DNA from: CAVONV01 sp963697355
GTDB taxonomy: Bacteria; Acidobacteriota; Vicinamibacteria; Marinacidobacterales; DATDRI01
DNA: 64,000 bases
Direction: 5' to 3'
Assembly: GCA_963697355.1 (NCBI GenBank)
Contig: CAVONV010000001.1
Span: forward strand, 1 to 64,000
Below are positions 1-9,965 of the stretch, in pieces. The position numbers and the translations under genes were made by a program. The first letter of the stretch is position 1. Each line of letters starts with the position of its first letter. The notes below the pieces were generated by a model that saw only the letters and a list, made by a program, of their open reading frames with translations, was not told where the DNA came from and did no database searches.

Positions 1-698
<698 letters not shown>

Positions 699-787
699 TG
701 GGCACTCTCCTTTTATTCAGAACGCTAGAAACGAGCATCGAAGCTCACCTGCGACCTCCGCGTACGGGAGGGCGCGGCGTTCTCGGC

Positions 788-877
788 TCACCGATCATCG
801 CGCGCAAATCCAGCATGCGAGAGACGCGCCGCACACGACGCGCCACCGGCCACTCCGCCAACGATGATGACTTTCAT
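788..877 (-). pseudogene. CoA-disulfide reductase / NADH oxidase-like N-terminal fragment
   Basis: A 29-codon frame begins MKVIIVGGVAGGASCAARLS, the dinucleotide-binding GxGxxG-type start of flavin disulfide reductases of the CoA-disulfide reductase family. It has a good ribosome site (GGAGGAGC about 8 bases upstream on the minus strand), then meets a stop. Only the first beta-alpha unit survives, so this is the 5' stump of a lost gene. It points away from the oxidoreductase remnant on its right and is not the same gene. Confidence 0.55.
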
Positions 878-946
878 TGGACTAGCTCCTCCAAGACCGC
901 TTCCCGCCGCGACACGCGGGAAACCTCGGCTTTGGACGGTCCGAGT

Positions 947-1242
947 CTATTGGAATAGCTGACCGGTAAGTACTCGGAAAACTACGAGGTATGGCCAGAA
1001 AATGTACCGGTAGGTCGCAACGTCGGCGACGGCGAGCACGATCTCGTGGGGACTGGCCGGCATGTCGCGGGATTCTGAGCGAGGTCAGGTCCACTTGCTG
1101 CGCGCCCTGCCGTAAGGCCGTCAGGGCGACGTCGATGGAAACGTTTCCACCGCCAATGACGGACAACCTGCGGCCGGACGTGCACCGGTTCCCCGCTTCG
1201 CGCGGCGCGCAGGAAATCAATGCCGCCGAGCACGAAGGGAAG
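947..1242 (-). pseudogene. FAD/NAD(P)-dependent oxidoreductase (GltD-like) remnant
   Basis: Across three minus-strand frames the text reads VLGGIDFLRAARSGEPVH, then VIGGGNVSIDVALTALRQGA, then MPASPHEI, and ends in LVVFRVLTG and a stop. VIGGGNxxIDVA with a following ESRxxMPAxxxEI pattern is characteristic of the NADPH-binding half of glutamate synthase small-subunit-like oxidoreductases. At least two frameshifts and loss of both flanks make it a remnant. The piece to its right belongs to a different, oppositely oriented gene, so there is a rearrangement junction near 1245-1290. Confidence 0.5.
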
Positions 1243-1290
1243 ATGGCCCCCTCAACCGGCAGCAGGCGAGCCTTCAGGGCCTATCCCGCT

Positions 1291-1458
1291 CGAAGCGTCG
1301 GAATCAAGGTCGGAGGTCGCTGGACGCCGACGTACATCAAGTCTGATCCGGCCGGAATCTGGTGCAGCTCGTACTGGCCGGGCGCATGTTGGGTACTTTC
1401 AGATACCGACTACTCGAACCAGTTCCAGATTTTTGTTGGAGTCACCTTCCGTTTCTAG
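1291..1458 (+). pseudogene. Outer-membrane beta-barrel C-terminal fragment
   Basis: The last ~55 codons read SVGIKVGGRWTPTYIKSDPA and end in FVGVTFRF before TAG. An amphipathic strand ending in phenylalanine is the usual BAM-recognised C-terminus of an outer-membrane beta-barrel. The codons upstream in this frame are the antisense of the oxidoreductase remnant, so the barrel has lost its N-terminal part at a junction near 1245-1290. The exact family was not identified. Confidence 0.45.
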
Positions 1459-1663
1459 CCGTTCGCCGAAGGGCCACTCCCAGGCAAAAGACGGCCGGGA
1501 TGGTTGGGGCATGCGCGTAATGCGAGTGCTCCAACAGTGGGTTCGAGCAATGGGAGGCTTCGCTCTTAGTTCGATCTTTTGAAGGTGTTTTGAAGCCAAG
1601 AACCGCGACGCTGTCAGTTGCATCGGAGAGGACGTACCTACTTCGACGTCCGGTCGTGGATCC

Positions 1664-2452
1664 CTAGATAACTTCAGTGCGACTTGAGCATCCTGAGCGC
1701 TCGAGATGCCGCGTAACAGCAACTTCCCGCTCGACCTTTTTGAAATGCGGCACCATCTCCGGCAATGGTCACCCAGCTCCGCATCCCACCGCTTCTCATA
1801 TTGAACCAAACGCTCACTGTAGCGTGCAGAAAACGATCCGGGTTCGAAGCCGCGGTGCTTGGCTTTGGGCTCATAGAGAGCCGCCGCTTCCCGTGCGTCG
1901 ACTCCAGCCTCGTTGAAAAGCATATACAAGTCGAACAGATCACGGCACTGGAGTCGTTGCAGAACACACCGTAACTTCTCCGCTGCAATCTCAGCTGGCG
2001 TGTAGACATGAACCTTTGCCGCCTTGGGCAGGTCCGGCCACCGAAGAAAAAGGGAACGGTGCTCAGTGTTCACAACATACTGATCATCGGCAATATCGAG
2101 CTTGAGCGTCCTCTGGCGATCCAACGGACCGACGTAGGCGACGCGAGGGGGATCGTCTTCAGTCAGCTTGAGTTGCGAAACAGTGCCTGCCACATTCTCA
2201 AGCGCCTCACGAACTGCTCGTAAGCCAGCCGGAATAGTGCCACCGATAATAGAAAAATCGAGATCGGCCGAGTAGCGAAAGTCCTTGAAGTGGCACATAC
2301 GCAAGGCCGTGCCGCCTTTGAAGATCAGATTTGCAGCAACCTTGGAAATCGCAACAGCGGCCACCACGTGCGCCAGGACGTAGTCCCGTTCGACGGCCCT
2401 AGCGGACACACGTTCGTCGGAAGAGCGTCTTGTGATTCGCCTCGGTGATCAT
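1664..2452 (-). pseudogene. AbiEii-like nucleotidyltransferase toxin, frameshifted
   Basis: The frame contains FKGGTALRMCHFKDFRYSAD with LDFSI, the GGTxLxK/RYSxDxDF core of AbiEii/AbiGii nucleotidyltransferases (type IV toxins). The likely start is ATG at 2452 (MITEANHKTLFRR), but a one-base shift near 2410 separates it from the rest. A second shift near 1755 displaces the end, whose natural text is EMVPHFKKVEREVAVTRHLE before TAG at 1664. It lies 16 bp after the AbiEi-like gene, in the usual antitoxin-then-toxin order. With two shifts it is probably inactive if the sequence is right. Confidence 0.75.
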
Positions 2453-2468
2453 TGCCTGGTCACATTTG

Positions 2469-3246
2469 CTAGCTCATCTTTCGATTGTGTCCAACGAACC
2501 CGCCATCGACAGTCGCGCCAAACCGAGGTGGCCATCGAACGTGGCTCGAGATCGAGATCAGCTTGAGGCATCTCGAGGGTGGGAGCTTACCAGCAAGCCC
2601 TTTGATGTCGAGTGTATCGGCCATCGAACCAGTTGCCGAAGGGCAGCCGCCCACCCCACTCGCTGGCGCATCGTCTCAACCGCCCGGGATCGGAGCGCTT
2701 GGCGGCGGTGGATAAAGCTTCGGCAAGCGTTGCGGCACCACCGACCAGCTCAGGCCGGGCCGCCGCATCGAGAAGCGCTCGCTCGAGATCGGAAATCTTG
2801 GAAGGTCCGTGAGGTACGCTTCCTATTGAGATCGAGCCCTCAGGTTCTGCGATCGTTCGCAGGGGCCTGCCGGACAATTCCCTAACCCGCACTCTGTCGC
2901 CGCGACTTGAATGGTTCTCACCGGGTGAGAGATGAGGTCGTGTTCATCTAGCGCGGTAAGATATCCGATACGGTAGGTTAGGCCCTCAAAGGCGGCAGCC
3001 ACTACCAGTGCCACATCCTCTGGAGCCGCTCTTGTTCCGAGCACGCCGAAATTGCGGACAACGTAGCAGCCCCGACGAGACTCGATTAATCAACCCCGCG
3101 GCAATCATTCGACGCAACAAATTGGCCGTCGCGGACGGAGAACGGCCGAGCCGCCGGACGGCCTCATCAAAGGTGAAATACAGCCTGCCCTCGGCGACCA
3201 AGTCGTCCACAAGTTTCAGAGCCGCATTGGGTGTTCTACTGACCAT
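2469..3246 (-). pseudogene. AbiEi-like antitoxin / transcriptional repressor, frameshifted
   Basis: The start MVSRTPNAALKLVDDLVAEG is followed by a winged-helix-like segment (FTFDEAVRRLGRSPSATANL). After a frame change the text reads RAAPEDVALVVAAAFEGLTY, then PVRTIQVAATE. A third frame gives the AbiEi C-terminal pattern SISIGSVPHGPSKISDLERA and a fourth carries the tail DTLDIKGLAGKLPPSRCLKL. Three frameshifts split one AbiEi-type antitoxin. These proteins neutralise AbiEii and repress their own promoter. The upstream inverted repeat at 3263-3315 fits that role. Confidence 0.7.
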
Positions 3247-3262
3247 AATTAACAATCAGCGT

Positions 3263-3315
3263 GAATTAATGTCATCTTGGACACACAACGATTTGGTTGT
3301 CAACACCATTAATTC
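3263..3315. promoter_or_regulatory. Inverted-repeat operator candidate of the broken AbiE pair
   Basis: GAATTAATG at 3263-3271 and CATTAATTC at 3307-3315 form perfect 9-base arms just upstream of the AbiEi-like start. TTGACA can be read on the minus strand at 3297-3302 between them. A related half-site (GTGAACTATTGTCATC) lies at 3325-3340. AbiEi repressors bind paired inverted repeats at their own promoter; assignment here is by position only. Confidence 0.45.
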
Positions 3316-3344
3316 ATCTTTATCGTGAACTATTGTCATCTCAC

Positions 3345-3735
3345 AATGTGATGTACGCGCCACAAGTCGAAAGCTGGGACGGGCAGAAGCACATGATCTT
3401 TCGGGCGGCGGTCTCCTATACCTATAAGGAATCCCAGAAGCCGGATCTCGACGGCGGCTGGTCGGACCTGCAACCACCTGAGGGTTCGGGTGAACGCGCC
3501 ACTCAGGCGAGCGAGCGAACCAAGCCCGCACTGAGGGGCTGGGCAGGTTGACCGGCCGACGTACGGTCAATTGAACCGTGACAACACAGCACGCGCCCAG
3601 GGCACCCAGCGCACGCAAGACTACAACGCCTGGAAGTCGAGCGGCGCTACGCGCTCCGGAGCAGGAAGCGACCGCGGAGGCGGCGGGCGCCGGAGGCCGG
3701 CGCCGTTGAGGCTGCGGACCCATAAAAGTAACTAA
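3345..3735 (+). pseudogene. Two remnants of one putative secreted protein
   Basis: The left part reads NVMYAPQVESWDGQKHMIFR and AAVSYTYKESQKPDLD. The right part, in another frame, reads YGQLNRDNTARAQGTQRTQD and ends in an Arg/Gly/Ser-rich tail (GAGSDRGGGGRRR) before TAA at 3735. The two textures resemble the beginning and the low-complexity end of large exported carbohydrate-binding-like proteins, with the middle missing. The family match is from memory and weak. Confidence 0.3.
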
Positions 3736-3893
3736 GGACGCGCCTAAGGGCTGACCTAAGAATCACCCGTCCTTGGGGCGCCCGATCCCGGCAGCGTTGC
3801 TCGTCGGTCAACTATCCAGATACTATTCACTCCTCTGCGCTACGGCTCTCGCATTTCTTTCAATCTCCAGGAGCCCCGCTGCCCCAGAAGCAC

Positions 3894-4596
3894 ATGAATG
3901 CCATGGATTTCTTCCCCTGGTCAGCGCGGAAGGTCCTGGGGCGGAGAGACGGTCACTATTTCGAAGGTGAGCCAGTTACCGCCAGAAGCAAGCCGCGACC
4001 AGGAGAGCTACCGCGCGTACGCCACCAAATCCACGGTCCAGGTTCCATTGTCAGTTGGAGGTGGTCCAGTATTCTGCCTGTTCCTACCTTCGCGGTCTTA
4101 CGCAACGAGAGATGCTGGACGGAGACGGAGGTGTCGGGCTTCAAGCTCATCGCCCAAGTGATTGCCGGTACCCTCGCCCGAGCGGAGGCCGAAAAGGCGT
4201 TGCGCGAAAGGGAAGCCGGCTTGAGATTGGCAATTAATGTAGTGGGCAACTTCTCCCGGAGCATGAACCTCGATACACAGGAGGTTTGGGTGGCAGCCAA
4301 AACCCGAGAGCTGTGGGCTTTCCCCCCGGATGAAGAGCTGACCTATCAAAGCTTCTCCAAAGTCATTCATCCTGACGTTGCCAGAGGTGTCACGGACGGA
4401 CAGCGGTATACAGATGACGGTAGAGGACGACGGAGTTGGGTTTGATCCGGCCCAGGTTCGGACACGACCAAGCCTCGGCCATGCAAGCATGCGGGAGAGG
4501 ATCGGCCTCGTTCAGGGAGCCCTCGATATCCAAAGCGTGCCCGACAAAGGTACGACCATTCGTGCCTCAGTACCGCCTAGAGGAGAATCGTCATGA
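3894..4596 (+). pseudogene. GAF-PAS sensor histidine kinase (NarL type) with internal deletion
   Basis: The first half carries the end of a GAF domain (STVQVPLSVGG, then LIAQVIAGTLARAEAEKALR) and a PAS-like segment (LWAFPPDEELTYQSFSKVIH with PDVA). The text then jumps into MTVEDDGVGFDPAQVR and DIQSVPDKGTTIRASVPP, the G1/G2 end of a HATPase_c domain of NarL-family kinases. The HisKA_3 phosphoacceptor and the front of the ATPase domain are absent, so about 300 residues were deleted near 4390. A shift also splits the GAF region. The stop at 4594-4596 overlaps the start of a response-regulator stump. Confidence 0.6.
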
Positions 4597-4622
4597 ATCG
4601 GCTGCGCATACCATTCAATTGA
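4593..4622 (+). pseudogene. Response-regulator gene stump
   Basis: ATG at 4593 overlaps the kinase stop as ATGA and has AGGAG at 4581-4585. It reads MNRLRI, a common opening of NarL/LuxR-type response regulators, but ends after nine codons. The natural kinase-regulator coupling is preserved while the regulator itself is lost, which marks a deletion junction near 4611. Assignment rests on position and six residues. Confidence 0.3.
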
Positions 4623-4830
4623 AGAAGACCGCCTGCTCCCCCCTTTTAGCAACCATCTTCTCGATTTCCTTCTTCATCTGATCCCGGCGCTCGAGCAGAT
4701 TTTTGATCTGGCTGCCACCCATCGGATGTTTGAGCGTACTTTTGATGTTGGCGCATGTAGCCGCCTGCTAGCCGTCTCAGTTTGTTGTAGACCAGCGGCC
4801 AAAGCCTGTAGTTGTATCGACACACCACGC
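4615..4830 (-). pseudogene. Unrecognised C-terminal fragment
   Basis: The minus strand ends in a lysine/glutamate-rich helix (KNLLERRDQMKKEIEKMVAK) and a stop at 4615. Upstream it lies in a second frame (CRYNYRLWPLVYNKLRRLAG). No family was recognised. It touches the regulator stump tail-to-tail and is probably another leftover gene end. Confidence 0.2.
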
Positions 4831-4929
4831 CTTAGTCCTTCAAGACGAAAAAATACCTGAGTCTCCTCCCTCAAAAAGACATCAATCGTTTGAGGCTTTC
4901 CGAGCCAAAACTCGTCTTATCCAGTTTGT

Positions 4930-6104
4930 TATGCAACTCACCTTCGCCAAGCACGGCGGGCAGGCTTCGCCTGTCAACGACAACCGAGCCGTCACCGTCG
5001 CTTTATCGACCACGGCAACCACAAAACACGCCCCTTTATTTTCTGTTGGAGTCTTTTTATGACGACGTCAAGGCCCTCTGGGAGGAGAGATTCGAGCGAG
5101 TCTACGGTTTCTGGCGCGGGTTTGTCGACAAAGTTGTGTTCCGTTACTTAGATTGTGGCGTCTTGGAGCGAGGCTTCGCTCGTGTTTTTTGCCCGGACTG
5201 TAATGAAGAATATGCGGGATTCTGCCTGTCACGGGGCAAAGCGTGCCGCTGCCTTCGCCGCTTTTCTGAAGGACGAACTTCTCGAAGACGTGGCTCATGC
5301 TCAGTGGGTTTTCACCCTCCCTAAAATGTTGCGGCGTTATTTCCTCTACAACCGACGACTTCTCGGGGAACTCTGCCGAGCCGCCTACGATACCGTAGCC
5401 GAGATGATGGCGGCTGCGGTTGAAGAGGACGAGATCGACCAAGCAGAGCCTTGTTTCGACACAAGGTGTTTCACTTTCTCAAAAAACAAGGACTCCTCAG
5501 CGACGAGCGCATTGAATTACTCCTGTCTTGGAAACATACAGGCTTCTCAACAGACAACTCGGTCACGGTCTATCCCAGCGATGAATTGGGTCTCGAACGG
5601 CTGGCTCGGTATTTGATTCGGTCTCCCGTCAACCTTCAGAGACTTCACTACCTGCCGGAAACGAATCAGGTCCTCTACCAAGCAAAACCAGGACACGACC
5701 GAGGCTCTCCCGAGATCCTCGACCCCATGGAGTTCGTCGCTCGGGTTGTCACTCACATCCCCGATCCCAACCGACACACCATTCACTATTTTGGACGATA
5801 TTCGAATCGCGCCAAGCCAAAATCAAGCCAAGACTCTACTTCTGAAGAGCTTTCCGATCCTAAAGGACCCACTTCGGTTCCTCCATCAAAGCTCCGTCGT
5901 CGATGGGCAGATTTGATAAGAAGGGTCTACCAAACGGATCCTTTGGTATGTCCCAAATGCGGTTCTCCCATGCGCATCCTCTCTTTTATCACCCAGGATC
6001 AGGTGATACGTAGAATTCTCGAGCACTTGAAAAACCGCGCCGCCAAAACACGCGGGCCACCTATCCCTAAAATTCAACAAGCCCCTTTACCTTTTTCTCC
6101 ATAA
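4930..6104 (+). pseudogene. IS91-like transposase, copy 1, decayed
   Basis: The order follows IS91-family transposases: YDDVKALWEERFERVYGFWR, a damaged zinc-binding region, KRAAAFAAFLKDELLEDVAH, KMLRRYFLYNRRLLGELCRA, then LFRHKVFHFLKKQGLLSDER, the tyrosine region YLIRSPVNLQRLHY and the C-terminal CPKCGSPMRILSFI. The zinc region is shortened near 5200 with a frame change. The stretch that should hold the HUH metal motif is missing near 5440-5452, where two frames are joined. It therefore cannot be an active rolling-circle transposase. A block AGATCTGTCTTCAA at 6130-6143, just past the stop, recurs beyond the third remnant at 10155-10168. Confidence 0.8.
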
Positions 6105-6282
6105 ACGACCAAGCCGCAATCCAAGCGACAGATCTGTCTTCAATCGGGCCAGACCACCCGATCGACCTCCTATCGCTGTTCTCCACGAATGGTGCGATAG
6201 CTTTTACTATCAGATGGCGGCCGGAAGAAGGAATATTGAGTGAAAATTAGCGTATCTCGTCGTCACAGCACAATGGAATGTC

Positions 6283-6420
6283 CTATTTATCATAGCTGCC
6301 CTTGAAGCCGCCGGGATTCCGCACAAGTTTCCCGTGGTCTACATCTATTTGCGTCATGAGCAGACGGATCGAGTAGGCCGCGTAGCCTTCAAAGATGCAG
6401 AGCCGATTTCTGGTCGGTAT
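6283..6420 (-). pseudogene. Unrecognised C-terminal fragment
   Basis: The minus strand reads RLCIFEGYAAYSIRLLMTQI and then DVDHGKLVRNPGGFKGSYDK before a stop. It has the texture of a real protein end, but no family was recognised and upstream codons lose coherence. It lies between two decayed IS91-like copies. Confidence 0.2.
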
Positions 6421-6502
6421 CGTGCTGGAGACTCGAGAGCGGTTCGCGAGATGAACGACGCTTTGATTTGGCACTAAGGGGCAGGCGGCTTCGGATCCCC
6501 TG

Positions 6503-6640
6503 CTTGAGAACCCCGATGGGATCAACCGTGGTGTTGCCCGGGTGGAGATGGACGGCCGCCGCATGGAGGACGCCAGGATTCCTCTGGAAAAACACCTGAT
6601 CAAGCACCGCGTGCGCGTGCGGCTGGGAACCGGCGAGTAA
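6503..6640 (+). pseudogene. GH94/GT36-type C-terminal remnant
   Basis: Forty-five codons read LENPDGINRGVARVEMDGRR, then IPLEKHLIKHRVRVRLG and TAA. GVxxVxxDG followed by RIPL and a VRVxLG strand is the typical end of the large GH94/GT36 proteins (cellobiose phosphorylase or cyclic glucan synthase type). Nothing upstream belongs to the same gene, so this is a 3' leftover. Confidence 0.45.
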
Positions 6641-6934
6641 GGTACCTACAGCTTTACACTTCACCGTAAACTTGTGTTGACACCTTCCGCTCCATCCCGA
6701 CGGGATCCCTAATCTTCAACAACATCATTACTTGTGTTACCCGGCTTGTTCCCGTAACACGAGAAGCCTCCCAAGAGGCGTCAACGCAAATTGACACCCT
6801 GAGCCCTCGTTTCCCCGAGAGCCCGCCACCCTTCAGGCACCTAAACCCTTGGCTTGACAACCCTTCTCCCGAGCGGGTGCGTTCTGGCACGGCTCTAGCC
6901 CTACCCCCGACATTATGGGATGGGCTCTGGCTTT
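6641..6934. other. Stretch between gene remnants
   Basis: About 290 bases between the GH94-type remnant and the second IS91-like copy. No coherent reading frame, promoter or hairpin was seen; the right end presumably contains the left terminus of the IS91-like element. Confidence 0.4.
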
Positions 6935-8260
6935 ACCCACCGAACGGGTGCCAGCCGTTTACAAACCGCGTCAGCCTCGCAAGACCGCACTGTATCAACT
7001 CATGGAGACCCACTACGAAGACGTCAAGGCGTTGTGGGAGGATCGGTTCGAGAAAATCTACGGTCGGTGGCGCGGCTTCATCGACCAAGCGGTTTGGCGG
7101 TATCTTAGATTGTGGACGATCGAAAAGCTGGTTTCGCCAGACTCAGGTGCAGTGATTGCGGTCTCGAACGTCTACTCACTCTATCCTGCAAACAAAGAGG
7201 GATCTGTCCATCGTGCGATGCAAAACGGGCCGCCGCCTTCGCCGCTTTTCTCCAAGACGAGCTTCTTGAAGATGTTGGCCACACGATGTGGACCTTTACG
7301 ATTCCCAAGATGCTACGGCCTTATTTCATGCATCACCGAGAGCTTTTGGCGGACCTAGCTCGGCTCGCTTACGAAACCATCCAGGAGTTGATGGCTGAAG
7401 CTGTCGGCGACCCTCGGGCTCGTCCCGGCGTCGTCGCCGTACCTCAGACATTTGGTGGGGCGGTCCGTCCTCATCCACACTTCTCATTGTCTAGCTTCTA
7501 GAGGGGTTTGGAACGACGAGGGACAATGGACGCCCGTCCCCTACATCGACACCACCGCCGCCGAGAAGCTCTTCCGTCACAAAGTCATCCACTTGCTCAA
7601 AAACAAGGGTCTTCTGAGCGACGAGCGTATCGAGATTCTGAACCGATTCCGCCGTAGCGGATTTTCCGTAGACTGCTCTGTCACGGTTTGGCCCCAGGAC
7701 ACCCACGGGCTCGTGCGGTTGGCCTCCTATCTACTTCGTTGTCCCGTCAGTCTCTCCCGCATCCATTGGACGCCCGGCTCCAAAACTCTCTTCTATGAAT
7801 CCAACGGCTCCCATGAAGACCCACTCTACTCCCATCCCAAGGGAGAAACACTCGACGTCTTCGAGTTTATCGCACGAGTCCTCACCCAGATCCCCGAGCC
7901 CCGCAAACACAACATCCATCGCTTCGGCATCTACTCATCGAAAGCCCGGGCGTATCGAGCTAAGACAAACCTCGCTCTGTCCACTTGCACGAACAGAGCC
8001 TCTTCACCAGAACAAATCGAACTCCACCCTCTCTCCACAAAAGCGCGCCGCACTGAGAAAACGATGGGCTCATCTTATCCGACGCGTCTATCCTGACCGA
8101 CCCTCTCATTTGTCCAGATTGTGGAGGCGAGCTACACGTCATTGCTTTCATTACCGAACCCAAAGTCATTGGAAAAATCTTGCGCCACTTGCGGAATCGA
8201 AACGACGCTTCTCGTGCTCCCCCTACTCCACAACCTCAACCTACTTTCGCTTCCCCATAG
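6935..8260 (+). pseudogene. IS91-like transposase, copy 2, decayed
   Basis: It starts VYKPRQPRKTALYQLMETHY with EDVKALWEDRFEKIYGRWRG. The zinc-binding part CSDCGLERLLTLSCKQRGIC with PSCDAKRAA, split over two frames, still has its cysteines. It then runs KMLRPYFMHHRELLADLARL, a damaged HUH region (RPHPHF, followed by a stop and frame change near 7495), RGVWNDEGQWTPVPYI, LFRHKVIHLLKNKGLLSDER, YLLRCPVSLSRIHW and a frameshifted C-terminal CPDCGGELHVIAFITEP ending at 8260. It is clearly related to copy 1 but diverged throughout, so the two are old separate insertions and not a recent duplication. Confidence 0.8.
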
Positions 8261-8486
8261 AACCCGCCCGCCTTAGGTGGACAGGCTACGCCACAGGTGT
8301 AACTTGGTGATGAACAATGGCGTCATCCCCACCTCTTTTGATTTCCCGGACTCGCTCGTGCTACCTTCACATGACCATTGAGGTCGGCGTTCCGCCTCTA
8401 AGACGCAAATTGAGACGCCCCTGAGGACGAGCGCCACATGATTTTTCCTATCTTTTATCTTTCAAGTTGTTGGGTGAAGATGCCCG

Positions 8487-8784
8487 GAAGTAGGCCACCC
8501 GGCTCACCCTGGCCACACACGATCGGGAACTCACCGATCGTGTTTCAAACTACGCCGACGAGGAGACCATCCCTCGATCGGCTTTCGAGATACAGATTTT
8601 TTCCAGTATCCAGAGGTACGCACATATCGAGCAGGCGCGAAAGGGCTGGGACGTCCGCGTGCACATCCGCTACGGGACGGAGTGGTTTCCCTGGTTCATG
8701 AGGCGCCTGACCGAGCGTCCCACCAACGTGTGGCTCCCGTTGCGCAACCTTTTCAGGATTCCTCGGGGAATTCCGCCGAAGTAA
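8487..8784 (+). pseudogene. Proline dehydrogenase C-terminal fragment
   Basis: The frame reads ATHDRELTDRVSNYADEE, FEIQIFSSIQRYAHIEQAR, then VRVHIRYGTEWFPWFMRRLT and ERPTNVWLPLRNLFR before TAA. FExQM, then Y.VRVYxPYGxxWxPYxMRRLxERPxN, is the conserved end of the PRODH barrel, which binds FAD and oxidises proline. The upstream two thirds are missing, cut near 8480. The intact reading of what is left suggests recent truncation. Confidence 0.6.
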
Positions 8785-8858
8785 AGCATTCCCTCTCCCA
8801 CGAAGGGGAGGGTAGGGTGAGGGGGAATCCCAATAGGACGGTCCCCGTTTCTTCCCAA

Positions 8859-9332
8859 CTAGTGCTCGTGAGAGCCCTCGCCGTGTCCGACCTCGGGATG
8901 GACGGACCATCCGTCGAAGTCTGTGCTCGTGGCCTTCAGTTCCACGTCCCGCATCTCACCGGTGGTGAGGTCGCCTACGTCGAAGGGGGCGAGCTCTTCT
9001 CCGTTGGAAAGGCGAACGTATACTTTCACATGATACAAAGATCCTTCGGTCGTGTTCTCGACGGAGCCCTTGAAGGAGCCCGTATCGGCATCGTAGGCCA
9101 TTATGACACGAATGCCGTCGCGGATTATGTCGTAGGTAGCCGTTGGAGCGAGCTCATGATCATGAGTGTGCCCACCGGCATCATGGTCGTGAGCGTGCTC
9201 ATCTCCATCGTGTTCATGATCGTGGGCCCCGGTCGCGGTTGTTGCTTCTTGTTTTCCGCTCGACCCGCCCGAACAGGCCATCATGGCCACGGCGTAGATT
9301 GCCGACACCAGCACGATTGATTGATTTCGCAT
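8859..9332 (-). CDS. Histidine-rich lipoprotein
   Basis: The 157-residue protein starts MRNQSIVLVSAIYAVAMMAC, a lipoprotein signal with the modified cysteine at residue 20. A strong ribosome site (AAGGAGG) precedes this ATG, which is why the start was chosen over a longer frame. Residues ~33-60 alternate H, D and E (HDHEHDGDEHAHDHDAGGH), a likely zinc, nickel or copper binding loop like those in metal-handling periplasmic proteins. The rest (DTGSFKGSVENTTEGSLYHV) looks like a beta-rich FxLYD/CARDB-like domain. The gene is undamaged in a region full of fragments. Function beyond metal binding is not known, and no partner gene is nearby. Confidence 0.7.
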   Translation of the reverse strand: MRNQSIVLVSAIYAVAMMACSGGSSGKQEATTATGAHDHEHDGDEHAHDHDAGGHTHDHELAPTATYDIIRDGIRVIMAYDADTGSFKGSVENTTEGSLYHVKVYVRLSNGEELAPFDVGDLTTGEMRDVELKATSTDFDGWSVHPEVGHGEGSHEH

Positions 9333-9406
9333 TTCGCCTCCTTGGAAGGCACACAAAATATCATATCTTGGGCCGCCAGGTTCGGCAGAACGCGAAGCGT
9401 CGCTGT

Positions 9407-9694
9407 TTATTCGCACCTCAAAGCAACGAGAGGATCCGTTTTGGTGGCCCGGCGCGCGGGAATGAACGTTGCCGCCACGGCAACGCTCATCAATAGTCCC
9501 GTGATGGCCATGTAGGTCAACGGATCATGGGCACGGACGCCGAAGAGCTGGCTGGAAATGAGCCGGGTCAGTCCCAAGGCGGCGAGCGTGCCGATGACCA
9601 TCCCGGTGAGAGTCCAGCGGAGACCATGGCCGAACATCAGGCTGAGAATGTCGCGGCGCGTGGCGCCTAGCGCCATCCGAATGCCTATCTCTCA
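9407..9694 (-). pseudogene. MacB/FtsX-type ABC permease C-terminal remnant
   Basis: The text EIGIRMALGATRRDILSLMF, a pair of transmembrane helices, then FIPARRATKTDPLVALRCE is the canonical end of FtsX-like permeases of the MacB type (compare the large gene at 62203-64000). Coding coherence stops just upstream of EIGIRMALG near 9694, where an IS91-like remnant region begins, so the front of the gene has been lost. Confidence 0.65.
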
Positions 9695-9810
9695 GAAACC
9701 GGCGTTAGAGAGAGAGCGTCCCAGGGACAACACGCTCCGAACCCCGGCTCCGCGCCCGACCGCAGCCTCAATGAACAAACCCTGCACGGACAGCTGCAGC
9801 CGAAATGGAG

Positions 9811-9964
9811 TCAGGAGGTGGCGGGGAGGGTCGCCCCGACCGGCGGGCCGCGGGGAGACCGCGCTTCCACTTTCGCGAGATGCCTCAGGATCGCGTCGAC
9901 CACGTCGTGCTCGGTGATGAACGCGATCACCTTCATCCCCGAGCCGCAGGTCGGGCACACCTTT
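9811..9964 (-). pseudogene. IS91-like transposase C-terminal remnant, leftward
   Basis: The minus strand reads VCPTCGSGMKVIAFITEHDV, VDAILRHLAKVEARSPRGPP and ends at 9811. It is the same zinc-ribbon C-terminal module seen at the ends of the two larger copies. It begins within a few bases of an oppositely oriented twin, so the two form a head-to-head junction near 9965. Confidence 0.55.
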
Positions 9965-9965
9965 G

